64,000 nt of DNA from Annona cherimola. Taxonomy: Eukaryota > Streptophyta > Magnoliopsida > Magnoliales > Annonaceae. A program made the translations under genes and the position numbers. The notes under the pieces are model-generated. The model saw only the letters and a program-made list of their open reading frames with translations, was not told the origin of the DNA and did not search any database. Shown piece by piece: positions 10,501 to 24,500 of the stretch. Numbering within the stretch: position 1 is the stretch's first letter; the number at the start of each line of letters is the position of its first letter. Where the stretch lies: positions 126,078,564 through 126,142,563 of the forward strand of contig CM059971.1 of assembly GCA_030490835.1 (NCBI GenBank), given 5' to 3'.

Positions 10501-13500
10501 ACTACTTGATCGTATTTATAGTTGGATTCATCTAGATATGGATATGGAGAAAAGCTAGATATAATAGTTGTGATTGGTTACTGGTAAGGTACTTGCTCTG
10601 GGTTGGTCTAAGATAAGCATGATGGCTCTGATGTTGTTTCCTAACAAATGGAGTGGACATTATCAGATGCAAAGAAGGTTGCCACAAGTTGAGTAGTAAT
10701 ATGGTGTCACAATGAGGTAGTTTTCAATAAATATCAGGTTATTCCCAAATATATCCACTACGTTTGACCTTAATTCTAAATATACCACTACGTTTCCAAA
10801 ATCCCAAAAATGTTCATTCCGTGAGTTAACCCCATTAGAGAATATGTGAAATTAGTAACATGCCCCTCAAATTTAGGACACAATTGGAAAAATTGAACGT
10901 TATAACTCACTAATACTTAATTGCACATTAATTCTAAATTTAAAGCTCTTTAATTTCATTTTCTTTTCATTTATTTCATCATTTATTATTTTACAACAGG
11001 GACATTTTGGGTATTTAAAAAAACTTAACTAACAGCTTTTGATGGAATGAGCATTTTTGGGATTAAATGCAAATGTAGTGGGTGTATTTAGGATTTTGGA
11101 AATGTAATAGGTATATTTGGAAATAATCCATAAATATTTGAAAAGCTACAGCTTTGGGTGGTTAGTTCTGGCAAAGGAGTTTGAGTCATGAATTTGTTTT
11201 TATATGAAACTTTATTTTGTCAGCTCAAGCTTACGTGATTCTTAAGAGAGTTTCATGGGCCTTTGTTAATGTACTGGTAATTTAATGTTTTGATATACCT
11301 TATAAGAGTAATAATCGGACGCAACTAGTTGCATGATATCATACCATGCAACTGTTGTTTTTCATTCTAATAAATGTTTTCATTAAATTCAATCCACATA
11401 TGATATTTATTAATATGTATTTATTGGCGATTCAAAGATCCACTTTGATTGGAAACATGTGTATTCTCATAATCATCATCATCATCATCATAAGTCATTT
11501 CCCACTTAGGTGCGGTCGGTTGCACAGATTCTGCTGCGCCATTCTTTTTTAATTACTTTCATCCATGTTTTTTGGGTTTTTCTCTCATTCTCCTACCACC
11601 TTCTACTTGAATAGACTTTGTTCTCCTAATCGGTGCTACTTCAGGCATCCTTTTAACATGGTCAAACCATCTTAATCTATTTTCTCTCATTTTATCACAA
11701 ATTGGTCTCACTTTTAAGTTTTCTCGAATTATTTCATTTCTAATTTTTATCTTTTTTTTGTTTTACCACTCATTTACCTTAACATTCTTATTTCTGCTAC
11801 GTTCATTTTTCGTATATGTTGTTCTTTAATTGCTCAACATTCTGCCTCATCAAGCATAGTAAGTCTAATCGCAATCTTATAAAATTTTCCTTTTAGTTTG
11901 ATTGGAACTCGACGGTCATATAAAATTCCTGAAGCACTTCTCCATTTTTTCCATCATGCTTGAATTCTATATATTATATCTTTCTCAATTTTCTCTTGAA
12001 CTATTGATCCTAGGTACTGGAAATGGTTAGTTCTTCTTACTACTTGATCTAAAATCTTAATTGGTTCCTCATCTGGGTTCTTACTATTATTAAAATTACA
12101 TTTCGTATATTCAGTTTTTGTGCGACTAATTCTAAAACCATTAGATTTTAAAGCATCTACCCACCTATTCAATTTTAAATTTGGTTCTTCTTTAGTTTCA
12201 TCTATTAGAACAATGTTATCTGCAAATAACATACACCAAGGTACTTCTTCTTGGAGATGTCTAGTAATTTCATCTATTACTAAGGTAAAAAGGTAAGGGC
12301 TCAAGGCTGAGCCTTGATGTAAACCTATTTTAACCGGGAAGATATTAGTATCTCCACTAATGGTTCTCACATTCGTAACAGCCCCCTCGTACATATCTTT
12401 AATAATATCAATGTATCTGTTATTAATTCCTTTATTTTTCATCACTTGTCATATTAACTTTATTGGTACTCAATCATATGCTTTTTCTAAATCAATAAAA
12501 ATCATATATAAGTTCTTTTTCTTCTTTCTATACTTTTCAAATAGTTGTCTAAGTAAGAAAATGGCTTCAGTGGTTGATCTTCCTGGCATAAAATCAAATT
12601 GATTTTCAGATACATTAGTTTTCCGTCTTAGTCTATGTTCAATTACTCTTTCCCATAATTTCATAGTATGACTCATTACTTTTATTCCACGATAATTTGC
12701 AAAATTTTGAATATCTTCATTATTTTTATAGATTGAAACTATAATGTTTTTCCTCCATTCACTTGACATTAGCTTTGTTTTTATAATCTTATTAAAAAAA
12801 TTTGATAACCATGTTGCACCTATATCTCCCATGCACTTCCATGCCTCGATTGGTATATTATCTGGGCCTAAAACTTTTCCTATTTTCATTTTCCTTAGAG
12901 CTTCATTTACTTCAGATATTCAAATTTTGGGAAATAACTGATATTTTTATTTTCTTTTCTATTTAAACTAACATCTAATGTTAAATATTCATGTGGGGTA
13001 TCATTTAGTAAACTATAAAAATAAGTTTTCCGTCTTTCTTTAATATCATCATCTTTCACTAGAACTCTTTGGTCCTCACTTTTAATACATCTAACATGTG
13101 TTAAATCTTTGCCTTTATTTTCTCTTAATTTAGCCAACTTAAAAATATCTTTTTCACCTTGTTTAGTTCATAATCTGTCATATAAGTTATCATAAGCTTT
13201 GTGTTCAACATCACTAATAATCTTTTTAGTAGCTTTTTTTTATAGTTTGTATTGTTGTAAGTTTGTATCATTTTTATTTCTGTGTCATGTTTTAAACTTT
13301 TCTTGTTTAGCATTTATAGCTTTTTGAACATCCTCATTCCACTACCAAGTTTCCCTATGCGAGGATCTATGGTTTTTATATATACCTACAATACTTTGTC
13401 CTACTTCTTTTATGTTAGTTGTCATTTTATCCCACATTGATTCTACTCTATCTTCTTGTGTATCCTATTTTCCTTCTTCTATAATTCTTTTAGTAAAAAG

Positions 13501-16500
13501 TTCCATGTTGTTTCCCTTTAAATTCTACCATTTAATTTTTGGAATTATATTGCCTTTAGTTTTTGTTGACTCTTTTTGTGTGTATATATCCATCACTAAA
13601 AATTTATGCTGCATAGCTAAGCTCTCACGTGGGATAACCTTACAATTAATACAAAGGGATCTATCCAATTTTCTTATAATGAAGAAATCTATTCGGCTAG
13701 AATTGGTCCCACTCTTGAAAGTTATCAAGTGCTCATCTCGTTTTTGAAATAAGGTATTTGTTATAACCAAATCATATGCTATAGCAAATGACATTCCCCA
13801 TTTCATTCCTTATTCCAAAGCCGAAACCTCCATGACTTCTTTCATATCCTTCATTCTCCTTTCCTACATGTCCATTTAAATCTTCACCTATCACAACCTT
13901 TTCCTAGTTAGGTATTCTTTGCATAACACTAAGTCATCCTAAAATTGTTTATTGATTCTATCATCTAATCCTACTTGTGGTGCATAAGCACTAATCACAT
14001 TTATGACTTCTACACCTACTACAAGTTTTATTTGAATAATTTTATCATTTACTCTATTGACATCTACAACTTTATTTATGAATTTGTTATCTACTATTAT
14101 CCTTACACCATTTCTATTACCATCCTTTCTTATATACCATAATTTGAATTCATTAATCTCTTTAGCCTTCTCTCCTTTCCACCTAGTCTCTTGAAAGCAT
14201 GCTATATTAATTCTTCTCATTCTCATAACGTCTACTACTTCCATACTTTTTCCTGAAAGAGTCTCAACATTCCATTAGGCAAAACGGACCTTGTGTTTTG
14301 GTACTACCTTCTTTTCTAAACCACGTCCATAAAGGCATGGGAACCTTTGCCTACTTCTCACCACAACCGGATGCTGTTGTGGCGCGTCGCTTCCGGGGAG
14401 ACGCCCTAGCAACCCTTGTCCATTTCTCACTACATCCGGGTTCCGATGTAGCACATCGCTTCTAGGGAAATGCCATAACAACCCTTGCTCGTTTCTCACT
14501 ACAGTCGGGCTCCGCTGCAGCGCGTCGTTTACAGGGGACGTCATAGCATTAACAACTTTTAGTATATTTTCAGAATCTATAAGAGATGCGGCGGTGATTT
14601 TTAATAGCACCGGCTGCCAGCTTGACATGCCAACTCTCGCTTTTTTTTTTGGGCTTGGGACCGGCAGTAAAATAGAAACTTTTACTGGCAAGGTTATTGG
14701 AAACATGTGCATTCTAAAAATTCAAAATCATTTGAAAGGGAATATATAACTGTTAAAATTTGGAAATAAATACACTTCCTATAAAAGTTTCCAATATGGA
14801 TCCATTTGGCGTTCAGTTTTAAAAAAAAGGACTTTGTCACACCTTTAAATATGATTTGACATCTTGCCTATCTAACTAGTCTACTTTTTCTTTTATCACT
14901 TCTATATTCCAATCATTTTTCACATTTTTCATATATTTTTCAATTTTGCTAGATGTTTTCCTTTTCCTTTCTTTCGATTTTTTTCCAGCATGTCTGTTTG
15001 CAAGCACTTTTTTTTTGAATTTCGGGAAGTTTCTTTTTGTTATCAATGATTGTTGCTAAAGAATTTTCTACATTTGGCATTTCAGGTCGTTCTTTGTCAA
15101 ACAGTGTAATAAATTTAGGCATAAGAGACCAGTATCTTGATGCCTTAAATCAACTTGGCTTTGATTTTGAAGTTTTAGCTCAGCAGGTTAGAATTATTTC
15201 CACTGTTATTCTTTTAAAACTCTTTCTTTTCTAGTTTGGATGCATCATGCGTAATATTTCAGAGTTTGCACTAAACACAGAGCTCTTTGCCTGTTTAATT
15301 CATTGATCTGCTTTGTTGGCAGATATGGATACACTCCCTATTATAAATGTGTTCGTATATCCTTCTTATGATTATATATAGATGTATGCTTATTTACACA
15401 CTTAAATTTGTACTTTTTTTTATGTTTATGTACATACAAACATTGATATGCATATGTATATACACGGAACTACTTTAGTGCAGCTAGTTTCTTTGAAATT
15501 TCGTAACTTATATTGAACTTGATCAGATATGTCTCTATCTATTTGATCATGACTCAAAAATCACTTTGATTGGATGTTCTAGCAGACCATAAAGGTATAA
15601 AAGCACAGAAAAATAAAAGGACAATTGTAGTATTATTTGGAACATCCGGGAGATTTGAGTGTGTGTTTCGTTAACATTCATTGGAATGGTGTTAATTGGA
15701 AACCTTTGGAAAGTTTCCACATTCTACATGTGGAAATTGTATTTCTGGGTGCAGAGCTTTTGCTGCTGAATTGAATGAGGCCTAGAAAGCTGTGCAAAAT
15801 CCTTTGTTCAACTCCTGGATGTGATGCTTGGTTTGATCCTTGCATGCAGCTATGTTGTGGGTTTTTTTTTGCATTTTAAACGCTCTAACTTTGCCTATTT
15901 GTATTTTAAACCTTGAAGTTTAGTCATTTGCATTTTAGGCCCTGTAAACTTTGGTTCTTTCGCATTTTAAACCCTAACCCATAACGGTGTTAAAAACTAC
16001 CGTTAATTCATGCAACATGACGCGAATACCCTCAAATATTTTTTTTAGAAAAAACTCAACTTTTTAGAAAAAACTCAACTTTGTAAAGGTGAAAATGTTG
16101 TTGGAGTCTCCGAGAATAAAATAAAAAAAGCCTAATAGTTAAGTTTAAAGCATAAAAAATTTCTTTTTTTTAAATATTGAAGGGTATTTATGTTATTTTG
16201 CATGAATTAACAGTAGTTTTTAATGCCATTTTGGGTCAGGATTCAAAATTAAAGGAATCAAAGTTTATAGGGTTTAAAATGCAAATGACCAAACTTCTAT
16301 GCAAATAGCAGAGTTAGAGGGTTTAAAATGCAAAAAACCTTATGCTGTTGTATGCAACATTGAACAAAGACAGATAGCATTGAAATGCATTCTCTTTAAG
16401 ACCTGTTTGTTTATGAAATTATGTCTTCTGCTGGATTTCAAGCTCCGAAAATCAAACTTTTTTGGGAAAATATTTTAGGAACTACATTATTACCCTTTTG

Positions 16501-18483
16501 GCACATCTATATGGACATCATATTTTTTTCATGACCTTCGTTTTGTGTTTCTTGAAGGAAGGGGATGCTGCCCTTGGAAATGGTGGCCTAGCTCGTCTTT
16601 CAGCATGTCAGATGGATTCCTTAGCAACAATGAACTTGCCTGCATGGGGGTATGAATATTGCTTGTCTCATTCCAAGAGTTTTCAATCATTGCTCAGGTT
16701 TGATGTGAAATTAAAGCTACTTTTATCAATATGAAGGTTCCTTTTAGTGCCTTAGGGATAGAGCATTGTTGAGTCCTGTAGTTATCAATCCAGCGATCCT
16801 CTATTTTGATTTGTCTTTTGTACAACTCAGGAAGCCATTCTCCTGTCTCAATATCACCATGTACTTTGAGCTCCTCTAGCAGTCCCCTATTCATGGACTT
16901 AACAACTGGCAAGGCTGGCACGACTTCATTTTGGATGTGGATTTTACTCTTGAAGCTGTTGTGCATCATATTTCATTACTAATTTACAGATGATAAGAGT
17001 ACTGGAGACTATTGAAAATGGATTGTGTTGTCCTTTGCAGTTATGGGTTGCGCTACCAGTTTGGGCTGTTTCGCCAAGTTATATTAGATGGGTTTCAGCA
17101 TGAACAACCAGATTGTTGGCTCAACTTTGGGAATCCATGGGAGATAGAGCGTGTTAATGTCTCATATGAAGTGAAGGTGTGCCCTTAACGAATCCTTGAG
17201 CTTGTTTCATATGTTGCTAATAAAAAATTCTTCTTATCATGTTGTCTTGCTTAAAATTTTCTCTCCTCTTTTGTTTCCATTATGATCCGAAATAGTTCTA
17301 TGGGAGTGTTGAAGAGAAGCTTCAGAATGGAGAAAAGTGCAAAGTTTGGGTGCCTGGAGAAACGGTACTACTTTGTGGATTTCTTTACACAAATATAATT
17401 GATGTATCTGACAATATTTTTCACTGGGCTGCCTATTTTGCTCTGTTGAGTTATTTACATTTCTCTTTAGCTGATTAGCCTAATTTAATGTAGGTTGAGG
17501 CAGTTGCTTATGACAACCCAATACCAGGCTATGGGACAAAAAATACAATAACCCTCCGCTTGTGGGCAGCCAAACCAAGTGGCAAGGATGACATTGTAAG
17601 TATATATTAAAATTCATGGTTTACAACTGTAAAAGTCTTTTTCCTCCCCTCAAAAGATAAGAAGCACAACTGTTTAAACCCTGGACTACTCTAGCAAACA
17701 GAAGGATCTCTCCTAGTTGAAGCAGCTAGTAGGTTCTGCCTTGGTCAAAATTTCTGCTTACAGATATCTGATTTTTCTTGCTTTATTGAGTTGAATATCT
17801 TGTTGTGTTACTTTTGCAACGTCCAGTTTGATCTTTGTACTTGTATATATGTTTGTGCTACGTCAAATCAACAAATCTGCAATGTTTTCTTTACTAATTT
17901 GAACCTGTTGTTAGTCATAAAATTCTCTAATTCATTAGCATTTTAAAATCCTGTTGATAAGCAAAATTTCCCTTGATCCATCTGCACTAAAACTAGAGAT
18001 GCCCCTTGTCTTTGTAGTTTGCAGCTGACCATTAGTTTTTGTAAATCTTGAAATTCAACTAAATATTAATAGCTTAATCAGATATGGTTTCTTTATAAAT
18101 CAGGTCCATTCAGCTTTCTGTTTACAATCTAGTTTCTAGTAAGTTTGAAATTTCCAAGTATTCAAAAGGATCCTTGGTAATGTATTGAAATCTCTTTTGC
18201 AGGAAGCATACAATACTGGGGACTATGTTAATGCTGTTATTAATAGGCAGAGGGCTGAGACGATAAGTAGCGTCTTATATCCTGATGATCGTTCCCATCA
18301 GGTATGTGGCATTTTATTTCTCAGCATTAAAAGTCAGTATTTTGACTTAACATCATGTGCAGAGCTCTAAGTATGGCAAGTATCTTTTTAATGAAAAAAT
18401 TATTATATCCTTGTAAAAGGGTTTTGTTGGTAAAAGGATATGGAAATTCGACAGGTTTAGGGAAAAAAAAAATTCGATAAGTA

Positions 18484-18515
<32 letters not shown>

Positions 18516-21500
18516 TATTATTTCTTGGTGGCATTTTTAAGGTCGAGTCGTTATCACAAGTTTCTTCATTACTGCTGTTGTCTCGTCTTGAATGCTTCAT
18601 TATTGTTTGTATGATTGTACTAAAAGAAAGGAATATGGGGAATCCATCAGAGCTTATAAGGCCAAAAGGAATGCTTACAATCGTTAATCCTAATCATTGA
18701 ATTTCATCACTATAAGATTTTATCCAAAAGCAAACATTTTCATTAAAAAATCATAGCATGAGAATGTCGTGTTCCCAAAAATCAGTTCTCTCCTACTTCC
18801 CTATCTTAAGAGGCAGGTCATGATAACTGCTGTATAGAGCCTCACCTTATCTAATCCTGTAAAAACAAAAAAAAACAAAAAATTGAATATAATCCGTGTT
18901 TCATGTGCAAATTCATGATCAGGTTAAGAAGTTATCTCCTGATTCCTAAAAGCACACTGGGCAACTATTTATTGGAACTTGCCCTCTTTTGTGCGCCATT
19001 AGAAGCTTTCTTTCTAACAAGCCATCTGCATTCCAAAACTCTTGACGGGTCATTTATTTTCTGCACACTGAAGAGGGAACATTTTGGACTAAAGAATAAA
19101 AGCCTTAAGTCATCTTGTAGAATGGTTTAACCCAAGAGACACGAAAAATGCCTGTAAGGACGCCAGAATTCTGGGTCTAATATTGATATGTTAACATGAT
19201 TGATCCATGCCAAAGTATTAGCAAACTTTTGAGTGTCATGTTATCATGATCCTTGTGGTTGTTATCATCAACATCATTATTATTATAATGCTAGTATTTG
19301 TTTGTTCTCTCACAAGTCTTTAAGATGGAAAATTTCCAGCAGATGTTATAAGATTTTTTTGATCTAATATCTTTCTTTACAAATATTTGTTTTCTTCGAG
19401 GTGTTTTTAAGAATCATTTGAAAAAAGAGGAAGAATAGAGGGTCAAACCTAGAATTCATTTTTTGTTTTCCTGAGTATTTGAACAGCCTTTTGTCAGAGT
19501 AGCATCCGCCAACGGTCTTCTATTATTTGAATTACTAAATTTGTTGAATTTCGGAAAAACCCATGTTTTCATTAAAAAAGTGTTGGGGGGAATCTGGGAA
19601 AAAGGATAATTCTAGTCAATCGAGTGAACAAAGATAATTAGAGAAGTGAAATTTTGTGAGTTGACTCCTCAAGTGAACCAAGTCTCAATCAAACGTATCT
19701 ATGATATCTTAATTCCTGTAAAACTGAGCTATCACTTGCTATATTCTGTTTTCGGTTCTTATTTTATTTTATTTTTTTGGCTGTATTTTAGGGCAAAGAA
19801 TTACGGTTGAAGCAACAATATTTGTTTGTCTCTGCATCAGTACAAGACATCATTCGGAGATTTAAGGATTTTCACAGTAATTTTGATGAGTTCCCTGAGA
19901 AGGTCAGTCTAATATGGTTGTTCTTGACTTTCACTTTCTATAATTACCACATTCACATGTATAGTTTTGGCTTGAAGTTTCTCTTTTCCAGCATATATTG
20001 TTTACAGCGCAAGATTAGCAGTGTTCCATGTGTGTCATTATTTTATTCCTTGTTCTCCTTTTCCTTATTCACTTTGGTCACCTTGTCATGCATAAATTGA
20101 TTTAAATTTGGACTGCTTAAGAAGGGAAACATTTTGCAGGTAGCTCTGCAACTTAATGATACTCACCCTTCTCTTGCAATAGCTGAGGTCATGAGAGTGC
20201 TTGTGGATGAAGAACATCTGGATTGGAATCGGGCATGGGGCATTGTTTGCAAAATTTTCTCACTAACAAGTCACAGTGTGCAGCCAGAAGGACTAGAAAA
20301 GATCCCTGTTGATCTGTTGGGCAGCCTTCTTCCACGGCACTTGCAAGTGTGTTGTTGCATATTTATACAGTTTTGTATTCCTTCACTGAATATCTTTCTC
20401 TTTTGTCTAGCATGATGTGTTGGCTATTCCTTTAATCTGGTTGTCTATTCATTTCTTTCTTCCGCAATAAATTTTGATCCCCTCTTTTGTCACCCAGATC
20501 ATATATGAAATTAATCACAATTTCATGGAGGATCTGAAAAAGCATATTGGGCTTGATTATAGCCGTCTAGCTCGAATGTCAATAGTTGAGGAAGGTTCTG
20601 TGAAGGTAAGTGATCCTGCAGCCTCTCAAGGTCTTTTCTCTCCCTATCCAGTAGAAATGGCCTTTAGGGGAAACCATAGCATGCAGTCGCAGCCTTGAGT
20701 CTAAAAACCTTTTCCTTGTTCTGTTGAGCTCCTTTGCTTTTGTTCCAGTGCATATCAAGGCATACTGGTTAAAATAATGTTTTCTTTTGCAATTGTATTA
20801 GCATTAGCTCCTCGAGAACACTGTGCGTTTATATCTTCTTTTAACTGCCTAGTTGAATTCTTTGACTCTTGTATTGTGTGGTTCAATATACATTCTTTAA
20901 GGATTGTTTAAAACCTTTCTTCCTTCATTTCTATTGAAGCAAAGGCTGATGAATTTTTAAGGCAAGCTATACATTTCCAATTTTATTGCAGAGTATCAGG
21001 GTGGCAAATTTATCAATTGTTTGCTGTCATACCATTGATGGTGTATCCCAAGTTCATCTAGAATTATTGAAGACGAGAGTCTTCAAGGTAACCTATGTAA
21101 TACTCACTTTTTCTCTTTTTCTTGAAAACTAACTGCAATGATGGTGATAATAAATCCTTGTCCTTCTTCTACCGAATACGATTTGTCAAATCAAATTTGA
21201 CCATGGATGTCCATCGCGAAATCAGGAATTTATGGGTTCCAGCAGCATTACATCTGGTCTTCATGGATTCCATGTTTTCTTAATTCGACCAATCTGTAAA
21301 TGAAATCAAGGTTTAGATTATTGAGAAGTTTTCTTACCCAATATAGTTGCTTCTTACCATTGATTTTTGACCTGAGATTGTTTTTGGTCCTATGGTTAAT
21401 CTGTGGATGGAGTTAGAGTATTCGCACCAAGCAATAGATCTAATTTTGGAACAACAACAAACAACTGAATACCCTTTGCACTGGACACTGATCAACTTCA

Positions 21501-24500
21501 TCTGAAAGGAGGTTTAATTGGTGACTTTTTCTAGTTGCAGAAAGGTTCATGGGTTCACTTGATGATATTTGCAAGTTATGCTGTAACAGTCTTTTCCACC
21601 TTATAGTGTTCTTAGTAGAGATGTTGAAAGGGTGCAAGTACAATAAGAGTTGCTTATTTATATTGTTCGTTGTCCATAATATGATTATGTTTCCTAACTA
21701 TGACTCATGTTGAGACACTTTTTGGTAAATTTGACTAGTTATTGTTCCTTCTCATTTGTAACAGTGACCTTTTCATATGAAAATTGTATTTTGTTGCTTC
21801 AATTGGTAGTTCATATTTGTGTTTACTTTGTTTTTGTATGTGTGTGTATGTCTATGAGAAATGCTCCAATACAACTGATTGCAATGTACAATCATTTTTT
21901 TTCTAATTTTTTATTTTTTGATGTTTTATTTTATATCCAAGCCATCCATCATATTTTCCTCCATTTATATTTGCATAACATGAAACATCATGTTATTTGG
22001 ATTCATATAAAATCCAGAAGTGTAAATGCCTGAGATGATTTATAATCGTTGCTTCTATGAAACCTCTCTTCTATGTAACCCCCCTTCATTTTTAATGTCT
22101 TGGGTTAATGAAAAACTCACTTCATCTATTGTATTTAGCATCATTTATATTATCAAGAAAATCCTTTCATTTGTCTAGTATCATTATGTATGGGTCCCAT
22201 CTATAAATGTGTAAAATTAACGTGATCAAATGGTTTAATGCTAAAGATCAATTTTAAAGTTATATTCTCAACATTTAAACCATTTAAAATATCATTTCTA
22301 TATGGATAAATAATTCTATAAAGTATTATTATATTCTAATACATGTGTAAATGGATTAAGAGTTTTTCATAATTTACACACGAATATATATGAACAAATG
22401 TGGCTTATACGTATACTTGATTTGGATAAAAATTGGTTTCTTAGCTAAACAAATTATGTTAAATATAATGAATTGATTGAATTTTTCATCAAACATCCAA
22501 ATCTTAAATTTTGAAGGGATTGCATGGAACCACTTCTATATAACCTGGTTACATAGAAGCAGGGCCTATTTGTAAGATTATTTTTTTATGGGCATGCTTT
22601 TTAAGATTATTGATCATGAAAGTTCTTGATTCACTTGATTTTTGGTATGTAGGCTAAATAAATTATTTTTAGTACAGCGCATGGATTGGATGTTGAGAAA
22701 AATAAAAAGATGCATATCTATCTATCTGTCTGTCTGTCTTCATTATATGAATTTTTGCTATAGAAAGTACTGAGAAAGCATTCAACACTTCTACAGGATT
22801 TCTATGAGCTTTGGCCCCATAAATTTCAGTTCAAGACAAATGGTGTCACTCAGGTGCATATGTTACTTCTTTGATGATATATCGTATGTGAAATCTAATA
22901 TCTTGTAGTAGTCCATTGCCTGTAAACTTCACATCAGTTTCCTAAAATCTTGTATTCTTCTAGTGCAGTTAAGTGGGCTATCATGCATTGCTCTCATGAA
23001 ATCAAGTTAGTTATGTCTGCAATGTGCAATGGCCAAAAAATTGTTTAATTGTTACCCAAAAACATCTAAAGTGAAGGACTTCCTCTAGTTCTATTGTACC
23101 TTCTTGAATCCTCACATTTGAAAATTTGAATTTGACTTTGACTTTAAGCTGTTCAGGGTACATCTGTCATAGTGTGAACTACAAGAATGCGTCAAACTAG
23201 CGTGAACTACCTTCAGCTCTATGTTGTTATAATAGAAAACTATTAAGAGAGCTGAAATGATAATGCAGATATTTCATCTTCTTGTTTTTGTGCTGTTTCT
23301 GCATTTGATCTTTCTTTAGTTGCGTTACACAATTCCATCTTTAGAATGATCAAGTTTGCCCATCTGATCGTTAATTTTCCTATACCTAGGCTAGTTATTG
23401 ATGGTTGACACCAGTTTTTAATTTTGCTATGCCTGGAACATAATTACACTAGAAGCCAAATAGCTCTTACAAAGAAACTGAACTGGCATTAGTCACTTTT
23501 TGCCTGACACTTCTAACCTGTCATCTATCAGCGTCGCTGGGTTGTTGTGAGCAATCCTGGCCTGTGTAGTCTTATCTCAAAGTGGCTTGGAACAGAAGCT
23601 TGGATATGTGACATGGACCTCTTGATAAGCTTACGAGACCATGCAGACAACACTGATCTGCAGAAGGAATGGCAAATGGTACTTCAAATGAAAAACGCAT
23701 GCATGCCTATCTTTGGGAAAATGTTGCAGAGGAAAGGAATCTCACATTGGGCTTGCCTTTTCAGGTCCACCGAGTTAATAAAATGAGGCTCGTTGAGTAC
23801 ATTGAAGCTATGAACGGTTTGAAGGTTAGTGAATAATCTGTCTTTGCAGATTTGCCTCTTGGGTTCTGTTCAATTCTATCCATTGGAATTGTGTTATTAT
23901 ATGCTTCCGCATTCTGGCATTAAGCCTCTTTCAAATATAGGTAAGCCCTGATGCAATGTTTGATGTGCAAATCAAGCGAATACATGAGTATAAGAGGCAA
24001 CTGCTAAATCTTCTGGGTATCATTCATCGGTATGACTGCATTAAGGTAGATAATGCCCTTTCTTTATGGTTATTATTGTTTGTTGTAATTTTTTTCTTCT
24101 GACATGCTGATTGGATAGACCACAGTGGTGTCCACTAGGCCTCTTTCTCTTTTTGAAGAAGCTTTAGATTGCATTTGGATGCAACTGCAGAAAGGGAACT
24201 TGATGGATCTGTTGGACAAAATGGGAAAAGGGATAGGAAAGAGGCGAAAAAAAGAATTCTGAAAAGCGGATGGGAAAGGAGGGAATGATGTGATGTGATT
24301 AGGTGCATCATTGGAACAGAAAAATATAAGGATACAAGAGAAAATTTTTCATATAAAAATTTGGGAGATAATGATTGAAAATATGGATACCAATGAGGGA
24401 AATAAGGTTGCGAAATAAACTGTCACAACATATTGCCATGGGTGAAAGTGGGATGGAAAATTTTTCTGACCCTTTCCCTCTCACAATAAGCGAACTACAA

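Noticed and set aside
14806..14960. Further Tourist-like MITE copy beside the LINE
   Set aside because: T-rich words are similar but the terminal GGGTGTGTTTGG and family word order are absent.
23679..23786. Read-through of phosphorylase exon 14 as coding
   Set aside because: The extension is not family-like and ends in a stop; an 86-bp GT/AG intron restores the alignment exactly.
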